A stretch of 64,000 nucleotides of DNA from positions 4,490,842-4,554,841 of the forward strand of contig NZ_CP048114.1 in assembly GCF_010093025.1 (NCBI RefSeq). Direction: 5' to 3'. The stretch is from Edaphobacter sp. 12200R-103. Lineage in GTDB: Bacteria > Acidobacteriota > Terriglobia > Terriglobales > Acidobacteriaceae. Positions within the stretch are counted from its first letter, which is position 1; each line of letters starts with the position of its first letter. The notes under the pieces were generated by a model, which did no database searches, was not told the origin of the DNA, and saw nothing but the letters and a program-made list of their open reading frames with translations. The translations under genes and the position numbers were made by a program. Shown one piece after another: positions 17,922-26,732 of this stretch.

Positions 17922-18230
17922 CTAGTGAACCGGGCCGCCGGCTGGAGGAACCTGCTGATCGAGAACGATGGTTCCAAAGGTCTTCTCGTACTGCTCCAGA
18001 TTGTGAGCTAGCACATTGTGCAATGCCTTGGCCTGCTGTGGGCTCAGGTAGACTCCCTGGAAATTTTTGACGGTGAGCTCGTTCGGGCTGTCCTGACTCA
18101 TCGTTCCAAAAACCAGCATAAAGTCCCACACCGACATGCGTACCTGCACGCTGTTGGCGTAGCCTTCACGGTAATCAGGGGTGCTGGAGAGGTTGAGCGT
18201 GGGCTCGGCGTTCGGCTTGGTCTGATTCAT
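17922..18230 (-). CDS. DUF3467 family protein
   Basis: 102-aa soluble protein of unknown function. The core matches DUF3467: YANSVQVRMSVWDFMLVFG, then FQGVYLSPQQAKALHNVLAH, followed by NLEQYEKTFG. It has no signal peptide or membrane segment. The gene starts with ATG and is the first of the minus-strand run that continues to 7714; the promoter must lie in the gap shared with the cytochrome gene. Confidence 0.8.
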   Translation of the reverse strand: MNQTKPNAEPTLNLSSTPDYREGYANSVQVRMSVWDFMLVFGTMSQDSPNELTVKNFQGVYLSPQQAKALHNVLAHNLEQYEKTFGTIVLDQQVPPAGGPVH

Positions 18231-18609
18231 ACAGCTGCTTTCCAGAGAAGTTTTATCGGGAGATCGAAACCCTCGCCGTGGAGGCCGGTTCCGAGCGGAT
18301 TGGATATTTCCCGCTCCGATTTACGACTTCATTCTACATGCCGCAGCGTTGCGGCCGTCTTTCCGTGTATGTGTATGGGCCTGCGAGCGATAGAAGCCAG
18401 CTCCCAGGAAAAATAAATCGTCTGGATAGGACATTGACCCTATGCATCTACTGCTCAGGTGATATTGAATCGCACAACGGCAGGTTAGTAGGAGTAAACG
18501 GGCCTGAAAATCGCACCCGTGCCGGTATGTTGTCTAGAATATCGACCTGGCAGTAAAGCCTCGGCCGTCTGCGATCCTAAAAGGCTAGCTTCGATCGGGA
18601 GTACGTGAC
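18231..18609. other. Divergent intergenic region DUF3467 / cytochrome c cassette
   Basis: 379 nt between divergent genes. It should contain the promoters of both the long minus-strand run and the quinoprotein cassette. A TAGAAT hexamer at 18535-18540 could be a -10 box for the plus strand, but no convincing -35 accompanies it. No RNA gene or repeat was recognised. Confidence 0.4.
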
Positions 18610-19440
18610 TTGCACCGCATTGCCTCATCTCTGTGTATCAGGGTTTTCTGCACGGCCGTAGTGTTTGCTGCCTCCACACTGGCGGCACAGGTTGCTGCTG
18701 CTCCGCAGGAGCATTCTGCTGTAGCGAACGCAGATGCGGGTGCGCACACCTTCTCCACCTACTGCTCAGGATGCCATGGGGCCGATGGCCGCGGGGGAGA
18801 ACGCGCTCCAAACATTGCCACTGCCCGCAATATCATTGCCCTGTCGGATGCAGATCTTGTCGCCATCGTCCAGAAAGGAGTCTCCGGCTCGGGAATGCCT
18901 GCCTTCGGCTTCCTTGGCGATCAGACGATTAAGGATGTGGTCGCTCACCTGCGAGATCTGCAGGGCAAAAACTCTGCTATTCAGATCACGGGCAATCCCG
19001 AAGCAGGCAAGGCGTTGTTCTTTGGGAAGGCCGGGTGCTCCCAGTGTCACATGATGAAGGGGCAGGGAGGCTTTATCGCTGCCGACCTGACCGATTACGC
19101 CAGCGGCCTTACATCGGACACGATCTCAGACGCCATCACCAAGCCCGACGCTGTTCTCGCTCCCGTCTCCACGGTGGTGGAGGCTGTGCTTCCCGATGGG
19201 AGGCAGATCGTCGGATTGGCCAGGGCGGAGGATAACTTCACCATCACGTTGCAATCCGAAGATGGGCGCTGGCATACGCTCGAAAAATCGAAGTTGAAGA
19301 GCCTGAAGCACACAGAGCATTCGCTCCATCCGCGCGATTATGCGACAAGGCTATCTACTGAAGAATTGAATGATGTGGTGAGTTACCTGACGTTCTCCGC
19401 TGCGGCCGCCCCACCAAAGCCACACGGGAGGCGCCATTGA
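18610..19440 (+). CDS. Periplasmic diheme cytochrome c (electron acceptor of the PQQ dehydrogenase)
   Basis: 276 aa from a TTG start, with a signal peptide (about 1-30). There are two heme c sites: CSGCH at 52-56 and CSQCH at 143-147. The first heme has a normal distal Met candidate in SGSGMPAFG (Met96). For the second, the family usually has a Met in a S-M-P motif, but here it reads EHSLHPRDY, with His240 in that position. A small beta domain (about 185-232, VVEAVLPDGRQIVGLARAED) is inserted within the second cytochrome domain. The stop overlaps the lactonase start. The likely role is to carry electrons from the PQQ enzyme encoded two genes downstream. Confidence 0.87.
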   Translation: MHRIASSLCIRVFCTAVVFAASTLAAQVAAAPQEHSAVANADAGAHTFSTYCSGCHGADGRGGERAPNIATARNIIALSDADLVAIVQKGVSGSGMPAFGFLGDQTIKDVVAHLRDLQGKNSAIQITGNPEAGKALFFGKAGCSQCHMMKGQGGFIAADLTDYASGLTSDTISDAITKPDAVLAPVSTVVEAVLPDGRQIVGLARAEDNFTITLQSEDGRWHTLEKSKLKSLKHTEHSLHPRDYATRLSTEELNDVVSYLTFSAAAAPPKPHGRRH

Positions 19441-20408
19441 GACGCATATTCTGTGTCTGTCTCTTCCTCTCTTTGAGCATCCCCGTCGTTGCGCAGAAAG
19501 AGCAGCCCGCGCGGGGCTTTTCTCTCAAAGCGGAAGATCCGGCGTTCTGGAAACTCTTCGATCGCGATGCGAAGCTCAGCATAATGGGCGACGGTTTTGG
19601 CTTTACCGAAGGGCCGGTGTGGGAGCCTGCCGGGACGCTTCTGGTGAGCGATGAGACGAAGAATGCAATCTATCGGCTCTATCCTGACGGACATCGCGAC
19701 GAACTTATCCAGCTTGGCGATCCCGATGGCAACACCTTCGACAGAGAACACCGGCTGATCGTAACTGCCAGTGTGCTGCGCGCCATCATCCGGCTGTCGC
19801 CCGATATGAAGAGCTATACGGTTCTGGCTGATCGTTACAAGGGCCAGCGCCTGAATAGCCCCAACGATGTGACCCTGGGCCCCGAGGGAGCGATCTACTT
19901 CACCGACCCGACGCTCGACCTCGTCAAGGGCGAAAAGCAGGAGATTCCCTTCCAGGGCGTCTACAGGCTGGATGCGAAGGGCGATCTGACTCTGCTGACC
20001 GACGAGATTCATCAGCCGAACGGATTGGCATTTTCTCCCGATGGCAAATTTCTCTACGTGGATGACACTGCGCAGAAAAATATTCACCGCTATCGCCTCC
20101 ATAACGGAGTATTAAGCGACGGGATGGTCTTCGCGGATGAAAACGTGCCCGGAGCGCGTGGAGTCCCTGACGGGATGAAGACGGATACCAGAGGCAATCT
20201 CTACGTGACCGGTCCTGGTGGAGTATGGGTGTGGAGTGCAGCGGGCAAGCACCTGGGGACGATCCTTCTGCCGCATCAGCCCGCAAATCTCACATGGGGT
20301 GGTCCAAAGAACTCAGTGCTCTATCTGACAGCTGGCTCCTTCGTTTACACGCTTCCGACGAAAACAAAAGGACACCTCTCTTATCCTGCCAGGGCGGTAC
20401 GCCCATGA
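19437..20408 (+). CDS. SMP-30/gluconolactonase family protein, exported
   Basis: 323 aa, starting with a TTG that overlaps the cytochrome stop (TTGA). A signal peptide (RIFCVCLFLSLSIPVVAQ) precedes a six-bladed propeller with SMP-30/gluconolactonase landmarks: FTEGPVWEPAGTLLVSD, LNSPNDVTLGPEGAIYFTDP, HQPNGLAFSPDGKFLYVDD and GVPDGMKTDTRGNLYVTG. These carry the metal-binding Glu, Asn and Asp residues of the family. The enzyme would open sugar lactones in the periplasm, the expected product of the PQQ dehydrogenase encoded next. The stop overlaps that gene's ATG, so all three are coupled. Confidence 0.88.
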   Translation: MRRIFCVCLFLSLSIPVVAQKEQPARGFSLKAEDPAFWKLFDRDAKLSIMGDGFGFTEGPVWEPAGTLLVSDETKNAIYRLYPDGHRDELIQLGDPDGNTFDREHRLIVTASVLRAIIRLSPDMKSYTVLADRYKGQRLNSPNDVTLGPEGAIYFTDPTLDLVKGEKQEIPFQGVYRLDAKGDLTLLTDEIHQPNGLAFSPDGKFLYVDDTAQKNIHRYRLHNGVLSDGMVFADENVPGARGVPDGMKTDTRGNLYVTGPGGVWVWSAAGKHLGTILLPHQPANLTWGGPKNSVLYLTAGSFVYTLPTKTKGHLSYPARAVRP

Positions 20409-22060
20409 AGATGATGCAACTGTGCACGGGGTTAATGTGTCTTTCGACTGCGCTGCTGGCACAGACGAAGTCCACGGCTCCAGGCCCGCAGAACTCGCGC
20501 AATGGCATCGTCGATGTCAAAGCAGCGGACCTGATGAAGTCGTCCATTCATGACGACTGGCCCATGTACAATGGCGACTACACCGGACGTAGATACAGCA
20601 GCCTGATGCAGGTTACGCCGGAGAATGCCCACCGTCTGGCTCCGCAGTGGGTCTTTCACAGCAGGAATCCGGGAGTCCTCGAACTGACGCCGGTGGTGGT
20701 TGCCGGGGTGATGTTCGTAACCGGATCCAACGATGCTTACGCGCTCGACGCTACGACCGGAAAGATTCTATGGCACCATGAACGGCCGGTTACCCAAGGT
20801 CTGATCGATGATGCTTCGGGACACATTAACCGAGGCGTTGCTGTGCTCGGAACGCGTATCTACATGGAGACGGACAACGCTCATCTGCTTTGTCTCGACG
20901 CGCGCAGCGGCAACCTGATCTGGGACGTCCCTTACGCCTTCAACAATCGCAACTACGGTGCAACCAGTGCGCCGCTAATCGTGAAAGATAAGGTACTGGT
21001 CGGGACCTCCGGTGGAGATGACGGCGTTCGTGGTTTTGTGGCGGCGTACGATGCAGAGACGGGCAAAGAGGCCTGGCGCTTCTGGACAATTCCTGCTCCT
21101 GGCGAGCCGGGATCGGAGACATGGCCCACCAGCGGAAAATATAAAGATGCCTGGAAGAATGGCGGCGCCACTACCTGGCTCCCTGGCACCTTCGATCCTG
21201 AACTGAACCTGATCTTCTGGCCGACCAGCAATCCCTCTCCCGATTTCGACGGCTCAGTACGTGAAGGGGATAATCTTTACACCAGCAGTGTGCTTGCACT
21301 GGACCCCGACACAGGGAAACTGAAGTGGCACTTCCAGTTCACGCCGCACGATCTGAACGACTACGATGCGACCGAGACGCCTGTGCTGATCGACGCCGTG
21401 TACAAGGGTTCGCCGCGCAAGCTGCTCCTCCAGGCAAATCGCAATGGCTTCGTCTACATTCTCGATCGCACCACGGGCAAATATTTAGGGTCGAAGCAGT
21501 TTGCGCTCAAGCAGAACTGGGCCAAAGGAATCGACGCGAATGGCCGACCGATCCGCACAGACCTGGTGCCGACGGCGGAGGGAACCCGCATGTGTCCGAG
21601 CTACGGCGGCGGCACCAACTGGTACTCGCCCACCTATAGCGAGACCACGCACCTGTTCTATTTCCTGGCGCTGGACGACTGCTCCGTCTTCAAGGCAAAG
21701 ACCGCCGATTTCGAAGAGGGAAAGGCGTACTACTCGACCGGAGCAGGCCACATGCCGAACGAAAAGGCGAAGAAGTATCTGATGGCCTTCGATCCGTTCA
21801 ACGACAAGTTCGCCTGGATCAATCCACAGGCAGGTGTCGGACGCTCTTCTGGAGGCGTCATGTCGACGGCGACCGGCCTGGTGGCCTTTGGCGATGATGC
21901 GGAGGAGTTTGAGGTGATCGATGGCCACAACGGGCACCCGCTGTATCACTTCAACGTAGGCCAGCCACTGCACGCCTCACCAATGAGCTATGCGGTCAAT
22001 GGCAGGCAGTACTTCGCGATTGCGGCTGGAAGCGACCTGTTTACGTTTGCTCTGCCCTGA
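20405..22060 (+). CDS. PQQ-dependent (quinoprotein) dehydrogenase
   Basis: Periplasmic eight-bladed propeller that oxidises an alcohol or aldose with PQQ. The ATG at 20405 overlaps the preceding stop (ATGA) and gives 551 aa with a signal peptide (MKMMQLCTGLMCLSTALLAQ). Typical elements: WPMYNGDYTGRRYSSL, DDGVRGFVAAYDAETGKEAW, WHFQFTPHDLNDYDATE (active-site Asp region) and tryptophan-docking repeats. The adjacent Cys pair that forms the disulfide ring in methanol/ethanol dehydrogenases is absent: the place before INRGVAV reads DDASGH. The substrate is unproven; the lactonase next door favours a cyclic sugar. Confidence 0.9.
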   Translation: MKMMQLCTGLMCLSTALLAQTKSTAPGPQNSRNGIVDVKAADLMKSSIHDDWPMYNGDYTGRRYSSLMQVTPENAHRLAPQWVFHSRNPGVLELTPVVVAGVMFVTGSNDAYALDATTGKILWHHERPVTQGLIDDASGHINRGVAVLGTRIYMETDNAHLLCLDARSGNLIWDVPYAFNNRNYGATSAPLIVKDKVLVGTSGGDDGVRGFVAAYDAETGKEAWRFWTIPAPGEPGSETWPTSGKYKDAWKNGGATTWLPGTFDPELNLIFWPTSNPSPDFDGSVREGDNLYTSSVLALDPDTGKLKWHFQFTPHDLNDYDATETPVLIDAVYKGSPRKLLLQANRNGFVYILDRTTGKYLGSKQFALKQNWAKGIDANGRPIRTDLVPTAEGTRMCPSYGGGTNWYSPTYSETTHLFYFLALDDCSVFKAKTADFEEGKAYYSTGAGHMPNEKAKKYLMAFDPFNDKFAWINPQAGVGRSSGGVMSTATGLVAFGDDAEEFEVIDGHNGHPLYHFNVGQPLHASPMSYAVNGRQYFAIAAGSDLFTFALP

Positions 22061-22126
22061 GGGTGACGCGCCTGGCTCGAAAGCGATGCTCCTGAGCAGA
22101 AGTTCTACCGAGGCAATTAGAAGAGT

Positions 22127-22211
22127 TGGTGCGAAAGGGGGGACTTGAACCCCCACGGGTTTCCCCGCCAGATCCTAAGTCTGGTGCGTCTGCCAATTTC
22201 GCCACTTTCGC
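22127..22211 (-). tRNA. tRNA-Leu (anticodon UAG)
   Basis: On the minus strand the 85-nt sequence folds as a class II tRNA. Acceptor stem GCGAAAG/CTTTCGC, anticodon stem CCAGA/TCTGG with loop CTTAGGA (anticodon at 22175-22177), long variable arm CGGGGAAACCCG, and T arm GGGGGTTCAAGTCCCCC. The 3' ACCA is encoded (22127-22130). It reads CUN-type Leu codons, mainly CUA. Confidence 0.96.
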
Positions 22212-22580
22212 ACGTTCATCATCGCTGGTTGCCTGACAGGATATGGCAAATCGGGAGACCCTCAGAGTAGAGCAATATCTCCGACTCGGTCACATATCTT
22301 CGTCCTCTAAATTGTACGGGATTAGAAGATATTCGGGAGTCTTGCTATAGGAGCTCCGCGCAACTGCTCGATAGCAGCGGCTTCGACTCATCAAAGTCAT
22401 CCGGCGCCTCTTTTTTCCAGAGTTAGCGCTCAAGGAGCTTTCTACGCTGTCCTGCCATCCTGTCGCTATGATAAAAAGACGAAATCGGTCGCCCAATCCG
22501 GGCTGGTCTGCTTTGCTGCTTACCAAACTTGATTCAATCTCCTCTGCCCCGCGGCGAGGAATCATCGTGGAGAATACTGA
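22212..22580. other. Intergenic region tRNA-Leu / gnd
   Basis: 369 nt between the divergently oriented tRNA-Leu and gnd. It should hold both promoters. A TATGAT hexamer at 22467-22472 could be a -10 box for gnd, but there is no good -35 match. No RNA gene or repeat was recognised. Confidence 0.4.
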
Positions 22581-24041
22581 ATGTCTGAAGGAACTTGCGA
22601 TATAGGTCTGATCGGTCTGGCCGTCATGGGCCAAAACCTTGTGCTGAACATGAACGATCACGGCTTCAAGGTTGCAGTCTTTAACCGGACGACCTCGAAG
22701 GTTGATGAATTTATCAATCACGAAGCGAAGGGAACCCAGGTTGTGGGGGCCCACTCGGCTGAGGAACTCTGTAAGCTGCTGAAGCGTCCGCGCCGGGTGA
22801 TGTTGATGGTGAAGGCCGGAGACGTCGTCGATCAGACCATCGAGCATGTCCTCCCCTATCTGGAAAAGGGTGACATCATCATCGACGGCGGCAACTCACT
22901 TTTCACCGATTCCAACCGCCGCCGGAAGGAACTTGCCGAGAAGGGGATTCTCTTCATCGGAACCGGCGTCTCCGGTGGTGAAGAGGGCGCCCGTTTCGGT
23001 CCGTCCATCATGCCCGGAGGAGATCCCGCAGCGTGGCCTTATGTGAAGGAAATCTTCCAGGCCATTGCGGCCAAGGTGGAAGATGGTTCGCCGTGCTGCG
23101 ACTGGGTTGGTCCCGATGGCGCCGGCCACTACGTCAAGATGGTCCACAACGGCATCGAGTATGGCGACATTCAGCTGATCTGCGAGGCGTACCAGCTTCT
23201 GCGGGATGCTCTTGGCCTGACGCCCGATGAACTCGCCGAGATCTTTACCGAGTGGAACAAGGGAGAGCTGGACAGCTATCTCATCGAGATCACCAGCAAG
23301 ATCTTCGCCAAGAAGGACGACGACGGCCAGCCGCTGATCGACAAGATTCTGGACACTGCGGGCCAGAAGGGAACCGGCAAGTGGACGGCAATCTCCGCTC
23401 TCGATCTGGGCCAGCCGGTTACGCTGATCGGAGAGAGCGTCTTCGCCCGCTGCCTGTCCGCCCTGAAGGACGAGCGTGTCGCTGCTTCGAAGATTCTTGA
23501 AGGGCCGAAGAAGGTTCTGACGATCTCGGAGAAGAAGGCGTTCATCGAAGATGTGCGTCGTGCACTCTACTGCTCCAAGATGGTGAGCTACGCGCAGGGC
23601 TACATGCTGCTTCGCGCCATCGAGCAGGAGCAGAAGTGGGAGCTGAACATGGGAGGCATCGCGTTGATGTGGCGCGGCGGCTGCATCATCCGCAGCGTCT
23701 TCCTCGGCAATATCAAGGCCGCGTTCGATAAGAATCCCAAGCTGCAGAATCTTCTGCTGGATGACTTCTTTTCGAGCGCACTCAACAAGTACGGCGCCTC
23801 CTGGCGCAAAGCCATCATCCACGCGATTGAGGTTGGAGTTCCCACGCCCGCCTTCTCAACGGCTCTGGCGTTCTATGACGGCTATCGTTCAGAGAACCTG
23901 CCGGCAAACCTGCTCCAGGCTCAGCGCGATTTCTTCGGAGCGCACACCTACGAGCGTGTCGACAAGCCGCGCGGCGAGTACTTCCACACTAACTGGACTG
24001 GCACTGGCGGCCGCGTCTCCTCAAGCACCTATAACGCGTAG
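22581..24041 (+). CDS. gnd: 6-phosphogluconate dehydrogenase, decarboxylating
   Basis: Converts 6-phosphogluconate to ribulose 5-phosphate, CO2 and NADPH. 486 aa, the long bacterial form. The dinucleotide fold is GLIGLAVMGQNLVLNM with the NADP-type VFNRTTSK. Substrate and catalytic motifs are GVSGGEEGARFGPSIMPGG and GHYVKMVHNGIEYGD (catalytic Lys). The C-terminal tail TNWTGTGGRVSSSTYNA reaches the partner subunit. It is a single-gene unit closed by a strong hairpin. It would process gluconate made by the upstream periplasmic oxidation genes once phosphorylated, a link that is only inferred. Confidence 0.97.
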   Translation: MSEGTCDIGLIGLAVMGQNLVLNMNDHGFKVAVFNRTTSKVDEFINHEAKGTQVVGAHSAEELCKLLKRPRRVMLMVKAGDVVDQTIEHVLPYLEKGDIIIDGGNSLFTDSNRRRKELAEKGILFIGTGVSGGEEGARFGPSIMPGGDPAAWPYVKEIFQAIAAKVEDGSPCCDWVGPDGAGHYVKMVHNGIEYGDIQLICEAYQLLRDALGLTPDELAEIFTEWNKGELDSYLIEITSKIFAKKDDDGQPLIDKILDTAGQKGTGKWTAISALDLGQPVTLIGESVFARCLSALKDERVAASKILEGPKKVLTISEKKAFIEDVRRALYCSKMVSYAQGYMLLRAIEQEQKWELNMGGIALMWRGGCIIRSVFLGNIKAAFDKNPKLQNLLLDDFFSSALNKYGASWRKAIIHAIEVGVPTPAFSTALAFYDGYRSENLPANLLQAQRDFFGAHTYERVDKPRGEYFHTNWTGTGGRVSSSTYNA

Positions 24042-24055
24042 CGGCAGAATGGGTG

Positions 24056-24084
24056 AAAGGGGCGAGCTCATGGCTCGCCCCTTT
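24056..24084 (+). terminator. Terminator downstream of gnd
   Basis: Perfect 12-bp arms AAAGGGGCGAGC and GCTCGCCCCTTT with a 5-nt loop, 14 nt after the gnd stop. The arms carry A and T runs on both strands, so it may also terminate the minus-strand gene ending at 24118. Confidence 0.85.
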
Positions 24085-24117
24085 CTCTTGCAGGGAGTTA
24101 ATGTTTCCCAGACCGGG

Positions 24118-24390
24118 TTACTTCAAATGCTGCCAGGCATCGTACGTGAAGATGCCAACAATACTTACGGTCATTGCCGCTGCAGCAAATCCAAGGACGC
24201 GGATGGCTGGAGCGATTCTGTTGACCTTGCGAACAATTTCAGTCTGTTCGTGCTGTTCGTGACTTTCCTGATCGGTCAGAAAGAGTTGATCTTCCTCGTA
24301 CCGCGTGAGCTGTCCACGGTACGCAAGCAGCGCCAGGAAACAGGCTGCCACAACTCCCCAGATGATGAGCATGATGGGTATTGCGCTCAT
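24118..24390 (-). CDS. Small two-helix membrane protein, function unknown
   Basis: 90 aa. One membrane helix lies at the N-terminus (IPIMLIIWGVVAACFLALLA) and a second near residues 65-82 (VLGFAAAAMTVSIVGIF). Between them is a charged loop rich in Glu, Gln and His (DQESHEQHEQTEIVRKV). I do not recognise a named family. It lies convergent to gnd and is probably cut off by the shared hairpin. Confidence 0.6.
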   Translation of the reverse strand: MSAIPIMLIIWGVVAACFLALLAYRGQLTRYEEDQLFLTDQESHEQHEQTEIVRKVNRIAPAIRVLGFAAAAMTVSIVGIFTYDAWQHLK

Positions 24391-24632
24391 AACGTTCCCT
24401 CCGCCCTTTTCAGGGTTGGCAATATGGGCGATCCGGGCTGGGCCATTGGCGGGCCGGCAGCAGGCTCGGATGGCAGCGGGGGCCGTCCGACGGCATCATA
24501 CGCCTGCGCAACAGGAATGCACTAGCTTTTTGTGGCCAGTTGACTACGCAGGTTCCCCTTCGCCGGAACAATGCCACACCTGTCGAAACCGGTGTCTGTC
24601 CCATACTCAAAGGAGCTTTTTTCGGGAGTCGT

Positions 24633-24818
24633 CTAGTGTCGCATCAAGATATAGACGCCGACACCCGCAACTCCAAGAAAGACAAGGAGGACCAGGCCAA
24701 TCAGCACAGCGATGAACTGTGACGCACGTTTGGCGGCAGCCTCCGTCGGCTGGGTAATCCCGAACGTGTTGATAAAGGCATTCGCCAGCAGAAGGAGTGG
24801 TTTCATAGACTTGGCCAT
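24633..24818 (-). CDS. Small single-helix membrane protein, function unknown
   Basis: 61 aa with an amphipathic N-terminal part (MKPLLLLANAFINTFGITQP) and one strong C-terminal membrane helix (FIAVLIGLVLLVFLGVAGVG). There are two candidate starts, ATG at 24818 or 24806, and neither has a strong ribosome-binding site. No family is recognised. The clear hydrophobic pattern supports this frame over overlapping ones, but coding status is not certain. Confidence 0.45.
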   Translation of the reverse strand: MAKSMKPLLLLANAFINTFGITQPTEAAAKRASQFIAVLIGLVLLVFLGVAGVGVYILMRH

Positions 24819-24977
24819 GAAGATGGCGGCTGTGCATTCGATCTTAGCAGGTCATATCCTGCATCCGTTTGGATGCAAAGACATCTAACACAATGTGTCT
24901 CTCCTGCCTCCGGATTGACGGCTTGCCGCTGGGTCTGAGGAGGCATACACTTAAGGAGTCTGAGACAAGGAGATTCG

Positions 24978-25364
24978 ATGTCATCTGCCACTGTCACCCC
25001 TACTGCTGAAGTTGTTACTGGCGCCCCTGCTTCCTCGCACGTCGTTAACCTCACCTCCAATGCAATCGCTAAGGTGAAGGAAATTATGGCCACGCAGGAT
25101 CCAGTTCCCGCTGGCCTCAGGATCGGTGTTGTCGGTGGAGGCTGTTCCGGCTTCCAGTACTCAATGTCTTTTGAAAATCAGCCCGGAATGATGGATAAGG
25201 TTCTCAGGTTTGACGATCTCAAAGTCTTTGTGGACGCAACCTCGGCCATGTATCTGAATAACTGCACGGTCGACTACGTCGAGACGCTTGAGGCCGCCGG
25301 CTTCAAGTTCGAGAATGCCGCCGTAAAGTCGACCTGCGGATGCGGTTCCAGCTTCAGCGTCTAA
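24978..25364 (+). CDS. erpA: A-type iron-sulfur carrier (ErpA/IscA family)
   Basis: Carries and inserts Fe-S clusters into apoproteins. 128 aa; AAGGAG sits 5 nt before the ATG. The HesB/IscA core has the three conserved cysteines: GGGCSGFQYSMSFE and the C-terminal CGCGSSFSV pair. The first ~20 residues (SSATVTPTAEVVTGAPASSH) are a disordered extension. The short length and close similarity to ErpA favour that name, but IscA or SufA cannot be excluded by sequence alone. Monocistronic, ended by a strong terminator. Confidence 0.88.
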   Translation: MSSATVTPTAEVVTGAPASSHVVNLTSNAIAKVKEIMATQDPVPAGLRIGVVGGGCSGFQYSMSFENQPGMMDKVLRFDDLKVFVDATSAMYLNNCTVDYVETLEAAGFKFENAAVKSTCGCGSSFSV

Positions 25365-25386
25365 GCCCCGTCTTCTTGGAACGACG

Positions 25387-25414
25387 AAAAGCCCCGGAGA
25401 TCTCCGGGGCTTTT
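25387..25414 (+). terminator. Terminator downstream of erpA
   Basis: Self-complementary AAAAGCCCCGGAGA/TCTCCGGGGCTTTT, a 14-bp palindrome starting 22 nt after the erpA stop and ending in TTTT. It separates erpA from pilC. Confidence 0.85.
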
Positions 25415-25481
25415 GCTGTCATGAGGACCATCGAACGTCTAACATAAGACAGAGATCACGCAGGGTCTTCGAAACGTACCT

Positions 25482-26681
25482 ATGAACGAATTTGTAGTCC
25501 GGCTGGCGGATGAACGCGGGCGAGTCCTGGAACAGACGCACATGGCCGCGAGCGCCGAGGAACTCCGTGCTCGCTTTACGCAGGCTGGCTATTACGTTTA
25601 TTCGGTCAAATCACGGGGAAATCTCGCCGGCTCCCGAAAAAAGGTCAAGCTCGAGACCTTCCTTATCTTCAACCAGCAGTTTCTGACCCTGATCCGGGCT
25701 GGCCTTCCCATTCTCGGAGCATTGGATCTTCTCGGCCGGCGTCAGAAGCAGGTCAACTTCCGGGCCCAGTTGGAAGATGTCGCCTCACGGGTCAAGACCG
25801 GCGAGTCGATTTCGCAGGCATTCGAAGCGCAGGGCGGCTTTCCCCTGGTCTATACGACGACCCTGCTGGCCGGAGAGCGCTCCGGAAATCTCGAAGAGGT
25901 CCTGCAGCGTTACCTCGACTTTCAACGGGTCTCGCTGACCTTCCGCAAGAAACTCAAGGCAAGTCTCGTCTACCCGGCGCTGCTGGTCTTCATGGTGCTC
26001 GGACTCTTCATCTTTCTGATCACCTTCGTCGTTCCCCGTTTTGGCCAGCTCTATGAGCAGCTCGATACCGCTTTGCCGCCGCTTACGATCTTCCTGATGA
26101 ACCTCGGGAAGAACGCGCAGCACTATGGAATCTACTTCGGCATTGCTGTCGCCGGATTGATCTATCTCATCTATCGATGGACGAAAACCGACGCCGGGGC
26201 CTTGCTGATCGATCGCATTCGGATACGAACGCCGATCTTCGGCGATGTGTGGCTCAAGTACCAGGTTGGCCTCTTCGCCAGAACGCTTTCGACGCTGCTG
26301 ACCGGGGGACTTCCTCTCGTGCCGTCTCTTGAGACCGCCGCGCGGTCCATCGATTCGCGACAGGTTGCGAGTGCCATCCTGCGCTCCGTGGGAACCGTGC
26401 GCGAAGGAAAGGGCCTCTCTCGTAGCCTTGAGCAGACAAAAGCCTTCCCGGAGCTGGCCATCGAGATGATCGAAGTTGGCGAGTCCACCGGCGCGCTTCC
26501 CCAGATGCTCAACTCCGTGGCCGAGTTCTTCGAAGAAGATGTGCAGACGAATCTCACCGCTGCGATGAGCCTGATTGAGCCATTGATCCTCGTCGTCATG
26601 GGTGTTGTTGTGATAACTATTTTGATCGCCCTCTATCTGCCGATCTTCAGCCTCGGCGTGACCGGAATGGGTGGCCACTAA
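25482..26681 (+). CDS. pilC: Type IV pilus/type II secretion inner-membrane platform protein (PilC/GspF)
   Basis: Forms the inner-membrane platform on which the PilB ATPase drives pilin polymerisation. 399 aa. A cytoplasmic N-terminal extension (about 1-60) is followed by two copies of the T2SSF domain: FNQQFLTLIRAGLPILGALD and VGLFARTLSTLLTGGLPLVP. Each is followed by membrane helices (LLVFMVLGLFIFLITFVVP; ILVVMGVVVITILIALYLPI). The ELAIEMIEVGESTGALPQML segment is family-typical. It lies in the same orientation as pilB-pilP but is separated from them by a lipoprotein gene and a reversed HdeD-like gene. Confidence 0.93.
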   Translation: MNEFVVRLADERGRVLEQTHMAASAEELRARFTQAGYYVYSVKSRGNLAGSRKKVKLETFLIFNQQFLTLIRAGLPILGALDLLGRRQKQVNFRAQLEDVASRVKTGESISQAFEAQGGFPLVYTTTLLAGERSGNLEEVLQRYLDFQRVSLTFRKKLKASLVYPALLVFMVLGLFIFLITFVVPRFGQLYEQLDTALPPLTIFLMNLGKNAQHYGIYFGIAVAGLIYLIYRWTKTDAGALLIDRIRIRTPIFGDVWLKYQVGLFARTLSTLLTGGLPLVPSLETAARSIDSRQVASAILRSVGTVREGKGLSRSLEQTKAFPELAIEMIEVGESTGALPQMLNSVAEFFEEDVQTNLTAAMSLIEPLILVVMGVVVITILIALYLPIFSLGVTGMGGH

Positions 26682-26732
26682 ACCGGGCCCTGCTTTGTTT
26701 AATAGTCAACATACTTCACTCTGAGGTTTGAA

